A stretch of 41,900 bases of DNA from Porticoccus sp047635255 (GCA_047635255.1 JBLIIR010000003.1:1-41900), one strand, 5' to 3'. Positions 1 to 9,895 are shown, numbered from the stretch's first letter. The notes: generated by a model from the letters alone, not told the origin. Numbers and translations are program-made.

Positions 1-553
1 TATCGATGGTGCGACGGATGAATTTAAAGTAGTTTCCTCGGAGCAGTCAGAGTCAATAGGCCCTATTGTTAATGAAGAATCGAATTTATCTCTACAGCTT
101 GCCAAACTTGAAGCAGATTTGCTGGAATCAAAAGATGAATCTTTGCGGAATCAGGCGGAGATGCAAAATATCCTACGTCGCTCAGAACGCGATGTCCAAA
201 ATGCTCACAAATACGCGTTAGATAAATTTGTAGCCGAGTTGTTGCCCGTTGTCGACAACCTCGAGCGGGCACTTCAAAGTATTGATCAGGACAAAGAAGA
301 GCTTAAATCGTTGGCTGAAGGTGTAGTGCTTACATTAAAAAGCTTTCAGGACGTTTTGGCGCGATACAAGGTATTATCGATAGATCCTAAAGGTGAGGTG
401 TTTGACCCTGAGCTTCATCAGGCTATGAGTATACTCGAGATGCCTGGAGTAGCCCCCAATACGGTTGTGGACGTATTTCAAAAAGGATATACCCTGAACG
501 ACCGCTTGGTTCGCCCCGCTATGGTTGTAGTGGCCGGGGCTGAAAAAAAATAA
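1..553 (+). CDS. grpE: GrpE nucleotide exchange factor, 5' end outside window
   Basis: GrpE releases ADP from DnaK in the cytoplasmic Hsp70 cycle. The frame is open from base 2, so about 183 residues are visible and only the extreme N-terminus is missing. An acidic, low-complexity N-terminal part is followed by a long charged helical segment and then the conserved core with 'LLPVVDNLERAL' and the C-terminal beta domain, which includes 'FDPELHQAMS' and 'GYTLNDRLVRPAMVVV'. A TTG at 119 lies inside the helix and is not a sensible start. The gene lies 112 bases upstream of dnaK on the same strand, which is the usual arrangement. The assignment rests on clear family motifs plus neighbours. Confidence 0.95.
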   Translation, partial: IDGATDEFKVVSSEQSESIGPIVNEESNLSLQLAKLEADLLESKDESLRNQAEMQNILRRSERDVQNAHKYALDKFVAELLPVVDNLERALQSIDQDKEELKSLAEGVVLTLKSFQDVLARYKVLSIDPKGEVFDPELHQAMSILEMPGVAPNTVVDVFQKGYTLNDRLVRPAMVVVAGAEKK

Positions 554-582
554 TATTTAGTAAAGAAATAATAAGGCAAAGG

Positions 583-609
583 TTGAAATTTTCGACAATG
601 GGCCAATAT
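583..609 (+). promoter_or_regulatory. possible heat-shock (sigma-32) promoter before dnaK
   Basis: In the grpE-dnaK gap, TTGAAA at 583-588 is followed after 14 bases by CCAATAT at 603-609. This resembles the sigma-32 pattern of a TTGAAA -35 element and a C-rich -10 element (CCCCATNT), with an imperfect -10. The position, about 55 bases before the dnaK start, is sensible. It is a pattern match only. Confidence 0.35.
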
Positions 610-665
610 TGTTAATTAGAAATAATTTTTGAATTTGAAGTTATGTTAATCCCGGAGAAAAAACC

Positions 666-2609
666 ATGGGTAAGATTATAGGAATTGACTTAGGTACCAC
701 CAACTCTTGTGTTGCTGTACTTGAAGGCAATAAACCAAAAGTAATAGAGAATGCCGAAGGCCTTCGTACCACTCCATCTATTGTGGCGTTTGTTGATGGC
801 GGCGAGATTTTGGTTGGACAGTCTGCAAAACGTCAGGCGGTGACCAACCCAGCCAATACGCTGTTCGCAGTAAAGCGTTTGATTGGCCGTCGCTTTAAAG
901 ACGATGTAGTTCAGAAAGATATCAAGATGGTGCCTTACAAAATTGTTAAGGCAGACAATGGTGATGCTTGGGTCGAAGTAAATGGTGAGAAACGAGCTGC
1001 CCCACAGATTTCTGCTGAAATTCTTAAAAAAATGAAAAAAACTGCAGAAGATTATCTGGGAGAATCTATTACGGAAGCGGTGATAACTGTACCGGCGTAT
1101 TTCAATGATTCTCAACGGCAAGCAACAAAGGATGCTGGAAAGATTGCCGGGCTAGACGTCAAAAGAATCATTAATGAGCCCACTGCTGCTGCATTGGCTT
1201 ATGGGATGGACAAGACCCCAGGCGATCGCGTAATCGCTGTTTATGATTTAGGTGGTGGTACGTTTGATATTTCTATTATTGAAATTGCTGACGTAGATGG
1301 CGAACATCAATTTGAAGTCCTTTCAACGAATGGAGATACTTTCCTGGGTGGCGAAGACTTTGATATGCGTTTGATTGAATACCTGGCCGAACAGTTTAAG
1401 AAGGAAAATAATTTTGATTTACTTAAGGATCCTATGGCTATTCAGCGCCTTAAGGAGGCTGCAGAAAAAGCCAAAATAGAACTTTCCTCTAGCCAGCAAA
1501 CAGAAGTTAACCTGCCATATATAACTGCTGACGCTACCGGGCCAAAACATCTAGTAGTTAAGCTAACTCGATCTAAGCTTGAATCTTTAGTTGATAAGCT
1601 GGTTGAGCGCACCATGGCGCCTTTAAAGATGGCTTTAAAGGATGCAGGAAAGTCTATTTCAGATATCGATGATGTTATTCTCGTTGGTGGCCAAACACGT
1701 ATGCCGATGGTTCAGGAAAAAGTTAGTGCTTTTTTTGGCAAAGAGCCTCGTAAAGATGTAAATCCAGATGAGGCAGTTGCTATGGGGGCGGCTATTCAGG
1801 GTGCGGTGCTTTCTGGTGATGTAAAGGATGTATTGCTGCTGGATGTTACTCCACTTACTTTAGGCATAGAGACAATGGGTGGTGTAGCCACCCCATTAAT
1901 TGAGAAAAATACAACGATTCCTTCGCGAAAATCCCAAATTTTCTCTACGGCTGAAGATAATCAAACAGCTGTGACTGTGCATGTTGTGCAGGGTGAAAGA
2001 AAACAGGCGGTAGGTAATAAATCTTTGGGTCGTTTCGATTTGGCTAATATTCCTCCTGCGCAGAGAGGGATGCCGCAAATTGAAGTCACTTTTGATATTG
2101 ATGCAAATGGTATTTTGAATGTAAATGCAAAAGATAAGGCTACAGGTAAAGAGCAATCGATTGTGATCAAAGCTTCATCTGGTCTGTCTGATGAAGAGAT
2201 TGAAGGAATGGTAAACGATGCAGAAGCGAATGCCGCTGAAGATCAAAAATTTGAAGAGTTAGTGCAAGCGAGAAATGCTGCAGATGGGCTCGCCCATGCT
2301 GCCACAAAAACTGTTCAAGAGGCAGGCGATAAGGCTACAGATGAAGAAAAAGAAGCTATTGAGGCTGCTGTAAAAGAAGTCGAAGTTGCTGTTAAGGGCG
2401 ATGATAAAGAAGCCATAGACGCTGCCGCCACAAAACTTTCTGAGGTCTCGAGTGCTCTCGCTCAAAAACTTTATGCTGAGCAGGCTGCTGCCACAGAAGC
2501 AGAAAGTTCCGGAGATGAATCAGAGTCTTCTGCTGGCGCCAATGATGCAGTAGATGCTGAGTTTGAAGAGGTAGATGCTGAGCCTGAAAAAGAAGATGAT
2601 AAAAAGTAA
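666..2609 (+). CDS. dnaK: chaperone protein DnaK (Hsp70)
   Basis: ATP-dependent Hsp70 chaperone of 647 residues, which is normal length. The actin-like ATPase domain begins with the phosphate-binding loop 'GIDLGTTNSC' (residues 6-15) and includes 'VPAYFNDSQRQATKDAG' and 'YDLGGGTFDISI'. The linker 'DVLLLDVTPLTLG' leads into the substrate-binding domain, and the lid ends in an acidic tail rich in E and D. The ATG follows GGAG with good spacing. It sits between grpE and dnaJ, its two co-chaperones. No damage is visible. Confidence 0.98.
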   Translation: MGKIIGIDLGTTNSCVAVLEGNKPKVIENAEGLRTTPSIVAFVDGGEILVGQSAKRQAVTNPANTLFAVKRLIGRRFKDDVVQKDIKMVPYKIVKADNGDAWVEVNGEKRAAPQISAEILKKMKKTAEDYLGESITEAVITVPAYFNDSQRQATKDAGKIAGLDVKRIINEPTAAALAYGMDKTPGDRVIAVYDLGGGTFDISIIEIADVDGEHQFEVLSTNGDTFLGGEDFDMRLIEYLAEQFKKENNFDLLKDPMAIQRLKEAAEKAKIELSSSQQTEVNLPYITADATGPKHLVVKLTRSKLESLVDKLVERTMAPLKMALKDAGKSISDIDDVILVGGQTRMPMVQEKVSAFFGKEPRKDVNPDEAVAMGAAIQGAVLSGDVKDVLLLDVTPLTLGIETMGGVATPLIEKNTTIPSRKSQIFSTAEDNQTAVTVHVVQGERKQAVGNKSLGRFDLANIPPAQRGMPQIEVTFDIDANGILNVNAKDKATGKEQSIVIKASSGLSDEEIEGMVNDAEANAAEDQKFEELVQARNAADGLAHAATKTVQEAGDKATDEEKEAIEAAVKEVEVAVKGDDKEAIDAAATKLSEVSSALAQKLYAEQAAATEAESSGDESESSAGANDAVDAEFEEVDAEPEKEDDKK

Positions 2610-2653
2610 GTCTTCGGCTAAGCGTACACTTTCCTTGTATAGTATTGTCGATT

Positions 2654-2681
2654 GCAAGCGCGGGCTAGTCTCGCGCTTTGC
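2654..2681 (+). terminator. hairpin between dnaK and dnaJ, weak terminator or attenuator
   Basis: GCAAGCGCG (2654-2662) pairs with CGCGCTTTGC (2672-2681), with one bulged T and a nine-base loop. No U tract follows, so it is more likely a partial terminator or mRNA processing/stability element that lowers dnaJ relative to dnaK. Confidence 0.4.
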
Positions 2682-2766
2682 TATGTTTGAGTTACAGAAA
2701 AATAGCATCGAGTTTACTTAATCCCTGTCTTTGGCAGTAAAATTTACATACAGAAGTAGATAGCAA

Positions 2767-3882
2767 ATGTCTAAACGTGATTATTATGAAGTCCTTGGTG
2801 TATCAAGAGGTACGCCTGAGCAAGATATAAAAAAAGCCTATCGCCGAATAGCGATGAAAAATCACCCTGATCGTAATCCGGATAATAAAGATGCGGATCA
2901 TGTGTTCAAAGAGGCCTCCGAGGCTTATGAAGTGCTTTCGAATCCAGAGAAGAAGGCGTCTTATGATCAGCACGGTCATGCTGCTGCCGGCTCCGCTGGG
3001 AGTTATGGTGGAAATGAAAATTTCAGTGATATTTTCGGTGATGTTTTTGGGGATATTTTTGGCGGGTCTCGAGGCCGACAGCGTGCTGGACCGATGCGCG
3101 GGTCAGACCTGCAATATAATTTAGATATGGTGCTCGAGGATGCAATAAAGGGCAAGACAGTAAAAATTAAGATACCTACCCTTTGTGCATGCAAGCAATG
3201 TAATGGATCTGGGGGTAAAAAAGGCTCTTCCCCCACCACCTGTAGTACTTGTGCTGGTCATGGTCAGGTAAGAATGTCCCAGGGGTTTATCTCTGTGCAG
3301 CAAGCTTGCCCGAAATGTCACGGTCGTGGAAAGGTTATCAGCGACCCGTGTTTGGGTTGCCGAGGACAAGGACGAGTTGAGGAGAGTAAAACTCTTTCCG
3401 TAAAAGTGCCACCAGGAGTTGATACTGGAGATCGAATCCGTCTTAGCGGGGAAGGTGAAGCTGGTCCAGAAGGAGGACCGGCTGGAGATCTATATGTACA
3501 AATGAATGTTAGGAAACATAATCTTTTTCAAAGAGATGGACGAGATTTATACTGCGAATTACCGATAAGTGTTATTGACGCTATTTTGGGGCACGAGATA
3601 GAGGTCCCCACACTGGGAGGGCCTGTTAAATTAAAAGTTCCCCAAGAAACTCAAACTAGCACTACATTTAGACTCAAGGGCAAAGGCGTCACAACCGTTC
3701 GAAGTTCTGGGGTCGGAGACTTATTTTGCACAGTAATACTAGAAACTCCAGTTAATCTTGATAGCAAACAGAAGACATTGCTCCGTAAGCTCCAGGAAAG
3801 CTTGAATGGGGGACAGCATTCGCCCAAAAAAGCTTCTTGGTTTAAAGGTGTAAAGAAATTCTTTGATGGATTTACTACATAG
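2767..3882 (+). CDS. dnaJ: chaperone protein DnaJ (Hsp40)
   Basis: Co-chaperone that stimulates DnaK ATPase and delivers substrates. At 371 residues it has the full type I layout. The J domain carries HPD at residues 33-35. A Gly/Phe-rich stretch follows at about 75-105. The zinc-binding region has four CxxCxGxG-type repeats (CKQCNGSG, CSTCAGHG, CPKCHGRG, CLGCRGQG), and the C-terminal substrate-binding domains complete the protein. It lies 157 bases after dnaK, with a hairpin in the gap. Confidence 0.97.
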   Translation: MSKRDYYEVLGVSRGTPEQDIKKAYRRIAMKNHPDRNPDNKDADHVFKEASEAYEVLSNPEKKASYDQHGHAAAGSAGSYGGNENFSDIFGDVFGDIFGGSRGRQRAGPMRGSDLQYNLDMVLEDAIKGKTVKIKIPTLCACKQCNGSGGKKGSSPTTCSTCAGHGQVRMSQGFISVQQACPKCHGRGKVISDPCLGCRGQGRVEESKTLSVKVPPGVDTGDRIRLSGEGEAGPEGGPAGDLYVQMNVRKHNLFQRDGRDLYCELPISVIDAILGHEIEVPTLGGPVKLKVPQETQTSTTFRLKGKGVTTVRSSGVGDLFCTVILETPVNLDSKQKTLLRKLQESLNGGQHSPKKASWFKGVKKFFDGFTT

Positions 3883-3987
3883 CTATTAATGGGTAATGTT
3901 GATGTGGTTGTATTAAAGTGTCCATAATAGAATGCTTAATATAGAAGTTTATTGTTTTGAAAACTCTAAAATAAGATTATTGACGTT

Positions 3988-4806
3988 ATGAAAAATAACC
4001 CCGCTAGAATTGCAATAACTGGTGCTGCTGGGAGAATGGGTAGAGCCTTGATTGCGGCTACAGCTCTTAACCCTAATACTCTGTTGACAGCTGCTATCGT
4101 AAAACCAGGCAGTACACTTGTGGGATCGGACGCAGGTGATTTTGCGGGCGCTGGCCATCTAGGCGTTCCATTGGTTGAGAATATCAGGGATGTGATCGAT
4201 CACTTTGACGTGCTAATTGATTTCAGCTCCATCGAGAACACGCTGTTGAATGCAAAGCTTTGTGCCGAGAAAGAGAGAAGTATTGTGATCGGAACAACCG
4301 GGTTTACGGATAGTCAAAAAACCCAATTACTCTGTTTTTCAGAAAGAATACCGCTATGTATAGCCTCTAATTTTAGTACAGGCATAAATCTGTGCTTTAA
4401 GTTAATTGATCTGGCTGCTCGGATCATGGGGGATGAAGTTGATATTGAAATTTGTGAGGCTCATCATCGACATAAAATAGACGCACCATCAGGAACTGCC
4501 TTGAGTATGGGCGAAATTGCTGCACGCGCATTAAATCTAGATTTAAAAAAAGCTGCAGTGTATAGACGTGAAGGACAAACGGGGGTCAGAAACCAAAAAA
4601 CTATTGGATTTTCAACAATAAGGGCGGGTGATATTGTAGGAGACCATACTGTAATTTTTGCTGCTGAAGGCGAGCGGGTTGAAATTACTCACAAGGCCTC
4701 TAGCCGCATGTCGTTTGCTCGAGGAGCTCTTAGGGCAGCTGAGTGGATAGCGAGCAAAGAAAACGGCATGTACGACATGCAAGATGTGCTCGACCTCAAG
4801 CCATAA
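3988..4806 (+). CDS. dapB: 4-hydroxy-tetrahydrodipicolinate reductase
   Basis: Catalyses the NAD(P)H-dependent reduction in the diaminopimelate/lysine pathway, supplying a peptidoglycan building block. The 272-residue length is typical. The nucleotide-binding loop 'GAAGRMG' is at residues 12-18. The catalytic signature 'HHRHKIDAPSGT' at 159-170 contains the paired histidines and the lysine of the active site. It follows dnaJ by 105 bases. The order dnaJ-dapB-carA is shared with Pseudomonas-type genomes. A strong terminator follows at 4934. Confidence 0.97.
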   Translation: MKNNPARIAITGAAGRMGRALIAATALNPNTLLTAAIVKPGSTLVGSDAGDFAGAGHLGVPLVENIRDVIDHFDVLIDFSSIENTLLNAKLCAEKERSIVIGTTGFTDSQKTQLLCFSERIPLCIASNFSTGINLCFKLIDLAARIMGDEVDIEICEAHHRHKIDAPSGTALSMGEIAARALNLDLKKAAVYRREGQTGVRNQKTIGFSTIRAGDIVGDHTVIFAAEGERVEITHKASSRMSFARGALRAAEWIASKENGMYDMQDVLDLKP

Positions 4807-4933
4807 GATGGTTTTTTGGCAAATATTTTCTGGACAGCCCGCAGTCGTTCGCCTACTATAATAATATATTTGTTAGCACTATTTTAACACCCTAAACTCG
4901 TATATTAGGTGCATGCAATCTAGCATTGTAGAG

Positions 4934-4967
4934 GCGAGGTGAAACAAGTTGTTTCACCTCGCTTTTT
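4934..4967 (+). terminator. strong intrinsic terminator between dapB and carA
   Basis: A perfect 12-bp stem, GCGAGGTGAAAC (4934-4945) with GTTTCACCTCGC (4951-4962), a five-base loop and then TTTTT. It lies 128 bases after the dapB stop and 108 bases before carA. It therefore ends dapB transcription, or ends a short structured transcript made from the dapB-carA gap. Confidence 0.88.
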
Positions 4968-5074
4968 GCTACTCGGTGTTTGTTTTTATCCAGTCATGTG
5001 TATGCTGGGAAATGAAGTAAAGCAAGCTTACTTTCAGTACTGATAGTTCACTACTTGTCGTTAAGGAGGTTGCA

Positions 5075-6217
5075 TTGAATACCGATTCTCATCGGTCAGC
5101 TATCTTGGTGCTTCAAGATGGCACTATTTTTAAAGGCAGATCCATTGGTGCTGAAGGTTTGTCTAGTGGAGAAGTGGTCTTCAATACATCGATGACTGGC
5201 TATCAAGAAATTCTTACCGATCCATCCTATGCGCGTCAAATTATTACTTTCACGCACCCTCATATTGGCAATACCGGCACAAATACTGAAGATGAAGAGT
5301 CATCACGTATTTGGGCTGCTGGTTTAGTGATAAGAGATTTACCTGCGCTGGCTAGTAATTTTCGCTCACAGCAGAGTCTTGATGTTTATCTTAAAGAAAA
5401 AAATATCTTGGGTATTTCAGATATTGATACTCGAAAATTGACTCGTATTCTTAGGGAAAAAGGGGCTCAAAGCGGCTGTCTTATGGCGGGTGACATTGAT
5501 GAAGGGGTAGCGCTGCAAGTTGCTCGTGATTTTTCTGGTCTGGAAGGGGTAGATCTTGCTAAAGAAGTTACTACAACTACTGTTTTTAAATGGACAGAAG
5601 GGAGCTGGAAGCTTGGTTTTGGCCATCAGCAATCCAAGCACAGTCTTTATAAGGTTGTCGCTTACGATTTTGGCGTTAAGCGAAATATTTTGCGGATGCT
5701 TGTTGATCGAGGTGCTGATCTGACTGTAGTTCCTGCTCAAACATCTGCCGCTGAAGTATTAGAAATGAATCCTGATGGTATATTTTTGTCTAATGGACCA
5801 GGAGATCCACAGCCATGCACTTATGCTGTGGACTCTATCAGAGAAATACTGAAGACAGATATTCCGATATTTGGTATTTGCCTAGGACATCAACTGTTGG
5901 CGTTAGCTAGTGGTGCGAAAACCATGAAAATGAAATTTGGCCATCATGGAGCCAATCATCCAGTAAAAGATATTGGAGCTGGAAAAGTTATGATCACCAG
6001 TCAGAATCATGGGTTTTCTGTTGATGAGAAATCACTTCCGTCCACCCTTCGCGCCACACATTACTCGCTGTTTGATGGTTCTATTCAGGGGATACATCGA
6101 ACAGATAAGCCAGCTTTTGGCTTTCAGGGGCACCCCGAAGCTAGTCCAGGGCCGCATGAAGCCTCCCTATTATTTGACCACTTTTTTGAATTGATAAGTT
6201 ATGCCAAAAAGAACTGA
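5075..6217 (+). CDS. carA: carbamoyl-phosphate synthase, small (glutaminase) subunit
   Basis: Hydrolyses glutamine and passes ammonia to CarB for carbamoyl phosphate, the shared precursor of arginine and pyrimidines. The 380-residue protein has the N-terminal CPSase domain ('GEVVFNTSMTGYQEILTDP') and a class I glutamine amidotransferase domain. The triad is visible: nucleophile C269 in 'FGICLGHQ', with H353 and E355 in 'GHPEASPGP'. The start is TTG, supported by a near-perfect Shine-Dalgarno AAGGAGGT at 5063-5070 and by alignment to the known CarA N-terminus. It overlaps carB by 17 bases, which suggests translational coupling. Confidence 0.97.
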   Translation: MNTDSHRSAILVLQDGTIFKGRSIGAEGLSSGEVVFNTSMTGYQEILTDPSYARQIITFTHPHIGNTGTNTEDEESSRIWAAGLVIRDLPALASNFRSQQSLDVYLKEKNILGISDIDTRKLTRILREKGAQSGCLMAGDIDEGVALQVARDFSGLEGVDLAKEVTTTTVFKWTEGSWKLGFGHQQSKHSLYKVVAYDFGVKRNILRMLVDRGADLTVVPAQTSAAEVLEMNPDGIFLSNGPGDPQPCTYAVDSIREILKTDIPIFGICLGHQLLALASGAKTMKMKFGHHGANHPVKDIGAGKVMITSQNHGFSVDEKSLPSTLRATHYSLFDGSIQGIHRTDKPAFGFQGHPEASPGPHEASLLFDHFFELISYAKKN

Positions 6218-9200
6218 CATTAAAAGCATTTTAATCCTTGGTGCTGGGCCTATTGTTATTGGTCAAGCCTGTGAGTTTGATTATTCTGGCGCGCAAGCTT
6301 GCAAGGCGTTAAGAGACGAAGGCTTTCGAGTCATCTTGGTGAATTCCAACCCTGCCACTATTATGACAGACCCTTCTATGGCTGATGCCACGTATATTGA
6401 ACCGGTAGAGTGGAGCACTGTTGCAAAAATTATTGAGGAAGAGAGGCCTGATGCATTGCTGCCAACTATGGGTGGACAGACAGCGCTGAATTGCGCTTTA
6501 GACCTTCATCGAGCAGGGGTTTTAGATAAATTTGACGTGGAGATGATTGGCGCCGACCAAGATGCAATTAAAAAAGCGGAAGATAGAAGTCTTTTTGCCG
6601 TCGCAATGAAGAAAATTGGCTTGGAGACTGCTAGAGCGCTTATTGTGCATAACCTAGAAGAAGCGCTCAAAGTTCCAGACCTATTTGGGTACCCTTGTAT
6701 CATACGACCATCATTTACAATGGGGGGATCAGGAGGAGGAATAGCATATAACCGAGAAGAATTTGTCGAGATTTGCCAGCGTGGACTTGAGTTATCGCCA
6801 ACTAATGAGTTGTTGATTGATGAGTCTTTGCTTGGATGGAAGGAATTTGAAATGGAGGTAGTGCGAGATAAAAATGATAATTGTATTATCGTTTGCTCCA
6901 TTGAAAATTTAGACCCAATGGGCATTCATACAGGTGACTCTATTACCGTTGCTCCGGCTCAGACACTCACAGACAAAGAATATCAAATCATGCGTAATGC
7001 TTCTATTGCAGTGCTGCGAGAAATTGGTGTCGAAACAGGTGGCTCAAATGTGCAGTTTGCGGTCAATCCGGATGATGGCAGGATGGTGGTTATCGAGATG
7101 AACCCAAGAGTGTCTCGCTCCTCTGCGCTGGCATCAAAAGCCACAGGATTTCCTATTGCTAAGGTGGCAGCAAAATTGGCAGTTGGCTATACCTTGGATG
7201 AACTCCAGAATGATATAACCAGAGGTGCTACGCCAGCTTCCTTTGAGCCTAGTATTGATTATGTGGTAACAAAGATTCCTCGATTTGCTTTTGAAAAGTT
7301 TAACCAAGCTGATGCTAAACTGACCACGCAAATGAAATCAGTAGGCGAAGTTATGGCTATTGGTCGCACTTTTCAGGAATCTCTACATAAAGCGATTCGA
7401 GGGCTAGAGGTTGGATCGGCGGGCTTTGAGAAACAGATAGATATTACTACGAAGGATGACTTGGTTGAATTGCGCCATCAATTAAGAGTCGCTGGTTCAG
7501 AGCGTATTTGGTATGTTGGCGATGCTTTTCGAGCAGGTATGGATGTCCCTGAGGTGTTTAGACTTACAGCTATTGATCCTTGGTTTCTTTTTCAGATAGA
7601 AGATCTGATTCTAGAAGAGGCGTCCCTTGAAGGACTTCCACTGAATACTATTAATGCAAAACAGCTTTTTCGTCTTAAACGCAAAGGATTTTCCGATAAA
7701 CGTTTAGCGACACTACTAGATGTCAGCGAGAAAGACTTCAGAATTTTTCGGCATACAGCTAATGTGCGTCCAGTATTTAAGCGTGTGGACACATGCGCAG
7801 CTGAATTTTCAACCTCTACAGCCTATATGTATTCAACCTATGAAGAAGAATGCGAGGCGCAACCATCAGTGCGTGATAAAATTTTAGTGTTGGGTGGAGG
7901 CCCCAATCGAATTGGGCAAGGCATAGAATTTGATTATTGTTGTGTACATGCTGCTTTAGCAATGCGCGAAGATGGCTATGAAACCATCATGGTTAACTGT
8001 AACCCTGAAACAGTGTCTACTGATTACGATACATCTGATCGCTTGTACTTTGAACCAGTTACGCTAGAAGACGTATTGGAAATTGTAAATGTGGAGAATC
8101 CTAAGGGCGTCATTGTTCAATTTGGCGGACAGACTCCATTGAAGTTGGCGCAGGCTTTAGAAGACGAAGGGGTGCCAATTATTGGAACAACGCCAGATGC
8201 TATTGATTTAGCGGAAGACCGAGAGCGATTTCAGGGAATGATTAACAAGCTAGAATTGCTTCAGCCTTTAAACGCTATTGTTCGTTCTTCTGAGGATGCT
8301 ATAAATGCAGCGACAGCGATTGGGTACCCGCTAGTTGTCCGCCCCTCTTATGTTCTGGGCGGAAGAGCTATGGAGGTTGTCCACCAGCAAGATGAACTAG
8401 CTCGCTATATGGATCAGGCCCTTAAAGTGTCAGGAGATGCCCCGATATTACTAGATTACTTTTTGTCTTCTGCTATTGAGGTAGATATAGATGCTGTTTC
8501 TGATGGGAAAGATGTAGTTATTGGAGCAATTATGCAACATATCGAACAGGCGGGAATCCACTCAGGGGATTCCGCTTGCGCCTTGCCACCATACAGTCTT
8601 CCCAGTGATGTGCAGAATGAAATGCGTGAAATTGTAAAAACTATGGCTATTGAACTTCAAGTTAAAGGCCTAATGAATGTACAGTTAGCATGGCAAGACG
8701 GTAAAATTTATGTGATTGAGGTAAATCCTCGTGCTGCTAGAACTGTCCCTTTTGTATCTAAATGCATAGGTATATCTTTGGCTAAGGTGGCAGCTCGCTG
8801 CATGGTAGGCGTCTCGCTAAAGGATCAGGGTTTCATTAAAGAAATAACACCTAATTTTTTTAGCGTCAAAGAGGCTGTGCTGCCATTCAATAAGTTTCCG
8901 GGTATAGACCCCATTCTTGGCCCAGAAATGAAATCTACAGGGGAAGCAATGGGTGTTGGGCAAACCTTTGCGGAGGCTTATCTTAAAGCAGAACTGGGTG
9001 CTGGAAACCCAATACCTTCTAAAGGAACGGCATTTTTGAGTGTGAGAGACCCAGATAAAAGCGGCATCGTTGATGTTGCTATTAGTTTAATAAATATAGG
9101 GTTCAAAGTGGTAGCTACAGAGGGCACATCTAGAATTTTGTCCGATGCCGGCTGTTCTGTGGAGACTGTCAATAAAGTCCAAGAAGGTCGTCCTCATATT

Positions 9201-9422
9201 GTTGATATGATTAAAAATGATAAGATTGATCTCATCATCAATACAACTGAGGGTCGTCAAGCAATCGCGGCTTCTGCGCCAATTCGCTCGAGTGCTGAAC
9301 AGCATGGAGTCTATTACACAACCACTTTGGCAGGTGGAGAAGCTGTCTGTATGGCCCTGCAGATTCAAGGTGAAACAAAGGTTAACAAATTGCAGGATCT
9401 TCATTTAAGGGGTAAGGAATGA
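6201..9422 (+). CDS. carB: carbamoyl-phosphate synthase, large subunit
   Basis: The synthetase subunit of 1073 residues has the family length and two homologous ATP-grasp halves. Each half starts with a Rossmann-like segment ('ILILGAGPIVIGQACEFDYSG' and 'ILVLGGGPNRIGQGIEFDYCC'). A C-terminal MGS-like regulatory domain ('GFKVVATEGTSRIL') binds allosteric effectors in this family. The N-terminus is identical to the E. coli pattern 'MPKRTDIKSILILGAGPI'. It starts inside carA and its stop overlaps the greA start (ATGA), so the three genes appear to be translated in series. Confidence 0.98.
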   Translation: MPKRTDIKSILILGAGPIVIGQACEFDYSGAQACKALRDEGFRVILVNSNPATIMTDPSMADATYIEPVEWSTVAKIIEEERPDALLPTMGGQTALNCALDLHRAGVLDKFDVEMIGADQDAIKKAEDRSLFAVAMKKIGLETARALIVHNLEEALKVPDLFGYPCIIRPSFTMGGSGGGIAYNREEFVEICQRGLELSPTNELLIDESLLGWKEFEMEVVRDKNDNCIIVCSIENLDPMGIHTGDSITVAPAQTLTDKEYQIMRNASIAVLREIGVETGGSNVQFAVNPDDGRMVVIEMNPRVSRSSALASKATGFPIAKVAAKLAVGYTLDELQNDITRGATPASFEPSIDYVVTKIPRFAFEKFNQADAKLTTQMKSVGEVMAIGRTFQESLHKAIRGLEVGSAGFEKQIDITTKDDLVELRHQLRVAGSERIWYVGDAFRAGMDVPEVFRLTAIDPWFLFQIEDLILEEASLEGLPLNTINAKQLFRLKRKGFSDKRLATLLDVSEKDFRIFRHTANVRPVFKRVDTCAAEFSTSTAYMYSTYEEECEAQPSVRDKILVLGGGPNRIGQGIEFDYCCVHAALAMREDGYETIMVNCNPETVSTDYDTSDRLYFEPVTLEDVLEIVNVENPKGVIVQFGGQTPLKLAQALEDEGVPIIGTTPDAIDLAEDRERFQGMINKLELLQPLNAIVRSSEDAINAATAIGYPLVVRPSYVLGGRAMEVVHQQDELARYMDQALKVSGDAPILLDYFLSSAIEVDIDAVSDGKDVVIGAIMQHIEQAGIHSGDSACALPPYSLPSDVQNEMREIVKTMAIELQVKGLMNVQLAWQDGKIYVIEVNPRAARTVPFVSKCIGISLAKVAARCMVGVSLKDQGFIKEITPNFFSVKEAVLPFNKFPGIDPILGPEMKSTGEAMGVGQTFAEAYLKAELGAGNPIPSKGTAFLSVRDPDKSGIVDVAISLINIGFKVVATEGTSRILSDAGCSVETVNKVQEGRPHIVDMIKNDKIDLIINTTEGRQAIAASAPIRSSAEQHGVYYTTTLAGGEAVCMALQIQGETKVNKLQDLHLRGKE

Positions 9423-9895
9423 GTAAGGTGCCTATGACTTTATCTGGAGCTGAAAACCTCCGTATCGAACTAGAAAGGTTAAAGAAGATTGATCGTCCAA
9501 GAATTATTGCAGCAATTGCTGAAGCTCGTGCGCATGGTGACCTTAAAGAAAATGCCGAATACCATGCTGCTCGAGAACAGCAAAGTTTTGCAGAAGGACG
9601 CATTCAGCAAATTGAAGCTAAATTTGGTAACGCTCAAATTATTGATGTCACTGAAATTCCCTCTGGGGATAAGGTGATCTTTGGCAGCACTGTGTACATT
9701 GTTAATCTAGAAACAGATGAGCGGACTTACTATCAAATAGTTGGTGATGATGAATCGGATATAAAGAAAAATAAAATTTCATACCAGTCTCCCATAGCTA
9801 GAGCATTAGTTGCAAAAGAGGTTGGTGATGTAGTTCTAGTCAAAACCCCATCCGGAGATGTGGAATATGAAATTGACGATGTGAAGTATATTTAA
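9419..9895 (+). CDS. greA: transcript cleavage factor GreA
   Basis: Rescues backtracked RNA polymerase by stimulating cleavage of the nascent 3' end. The 158-residue length is typical. The N-terminal coiled coil carries the catalytic acidic tip in 'HGDLKENAEYHAAREQQSFAEGR' (about residues 40-62), and the C-terminal FKBP-like domain includes 'GDKVIFGSTV' and 'SPIARALVAKEVGDVV'. The ATG overlaps the carB stop by four bases, so it is probably coupled to carAB. It converges with yhbY only 16 bases away and no terminator is visible between them. Confidence 0.97.
   Translation: MSKVPMTLSGAENLRIELERLKKIDRPRIIAAIAEARAHGDLKENAEYHAAREQQSFAEGRIQQIEAKFGNAQIIDVTEIPSGDKVIFGSTVYIVNLETDERTYYQIVGDDESDIKKNKISYQSPIARALVAKEVGDVVLVKTPSGDVEYEIDDVKYI

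Noticed and set aside
4831..4862. Sigma-70 promoter TGGACA ... TATAAT in the dapB-carA gap
   Set aside because: The spacing is 20 bases, too long for a standard promoter. The TATAAT alone is kept only as part of a tentative leader RNA.
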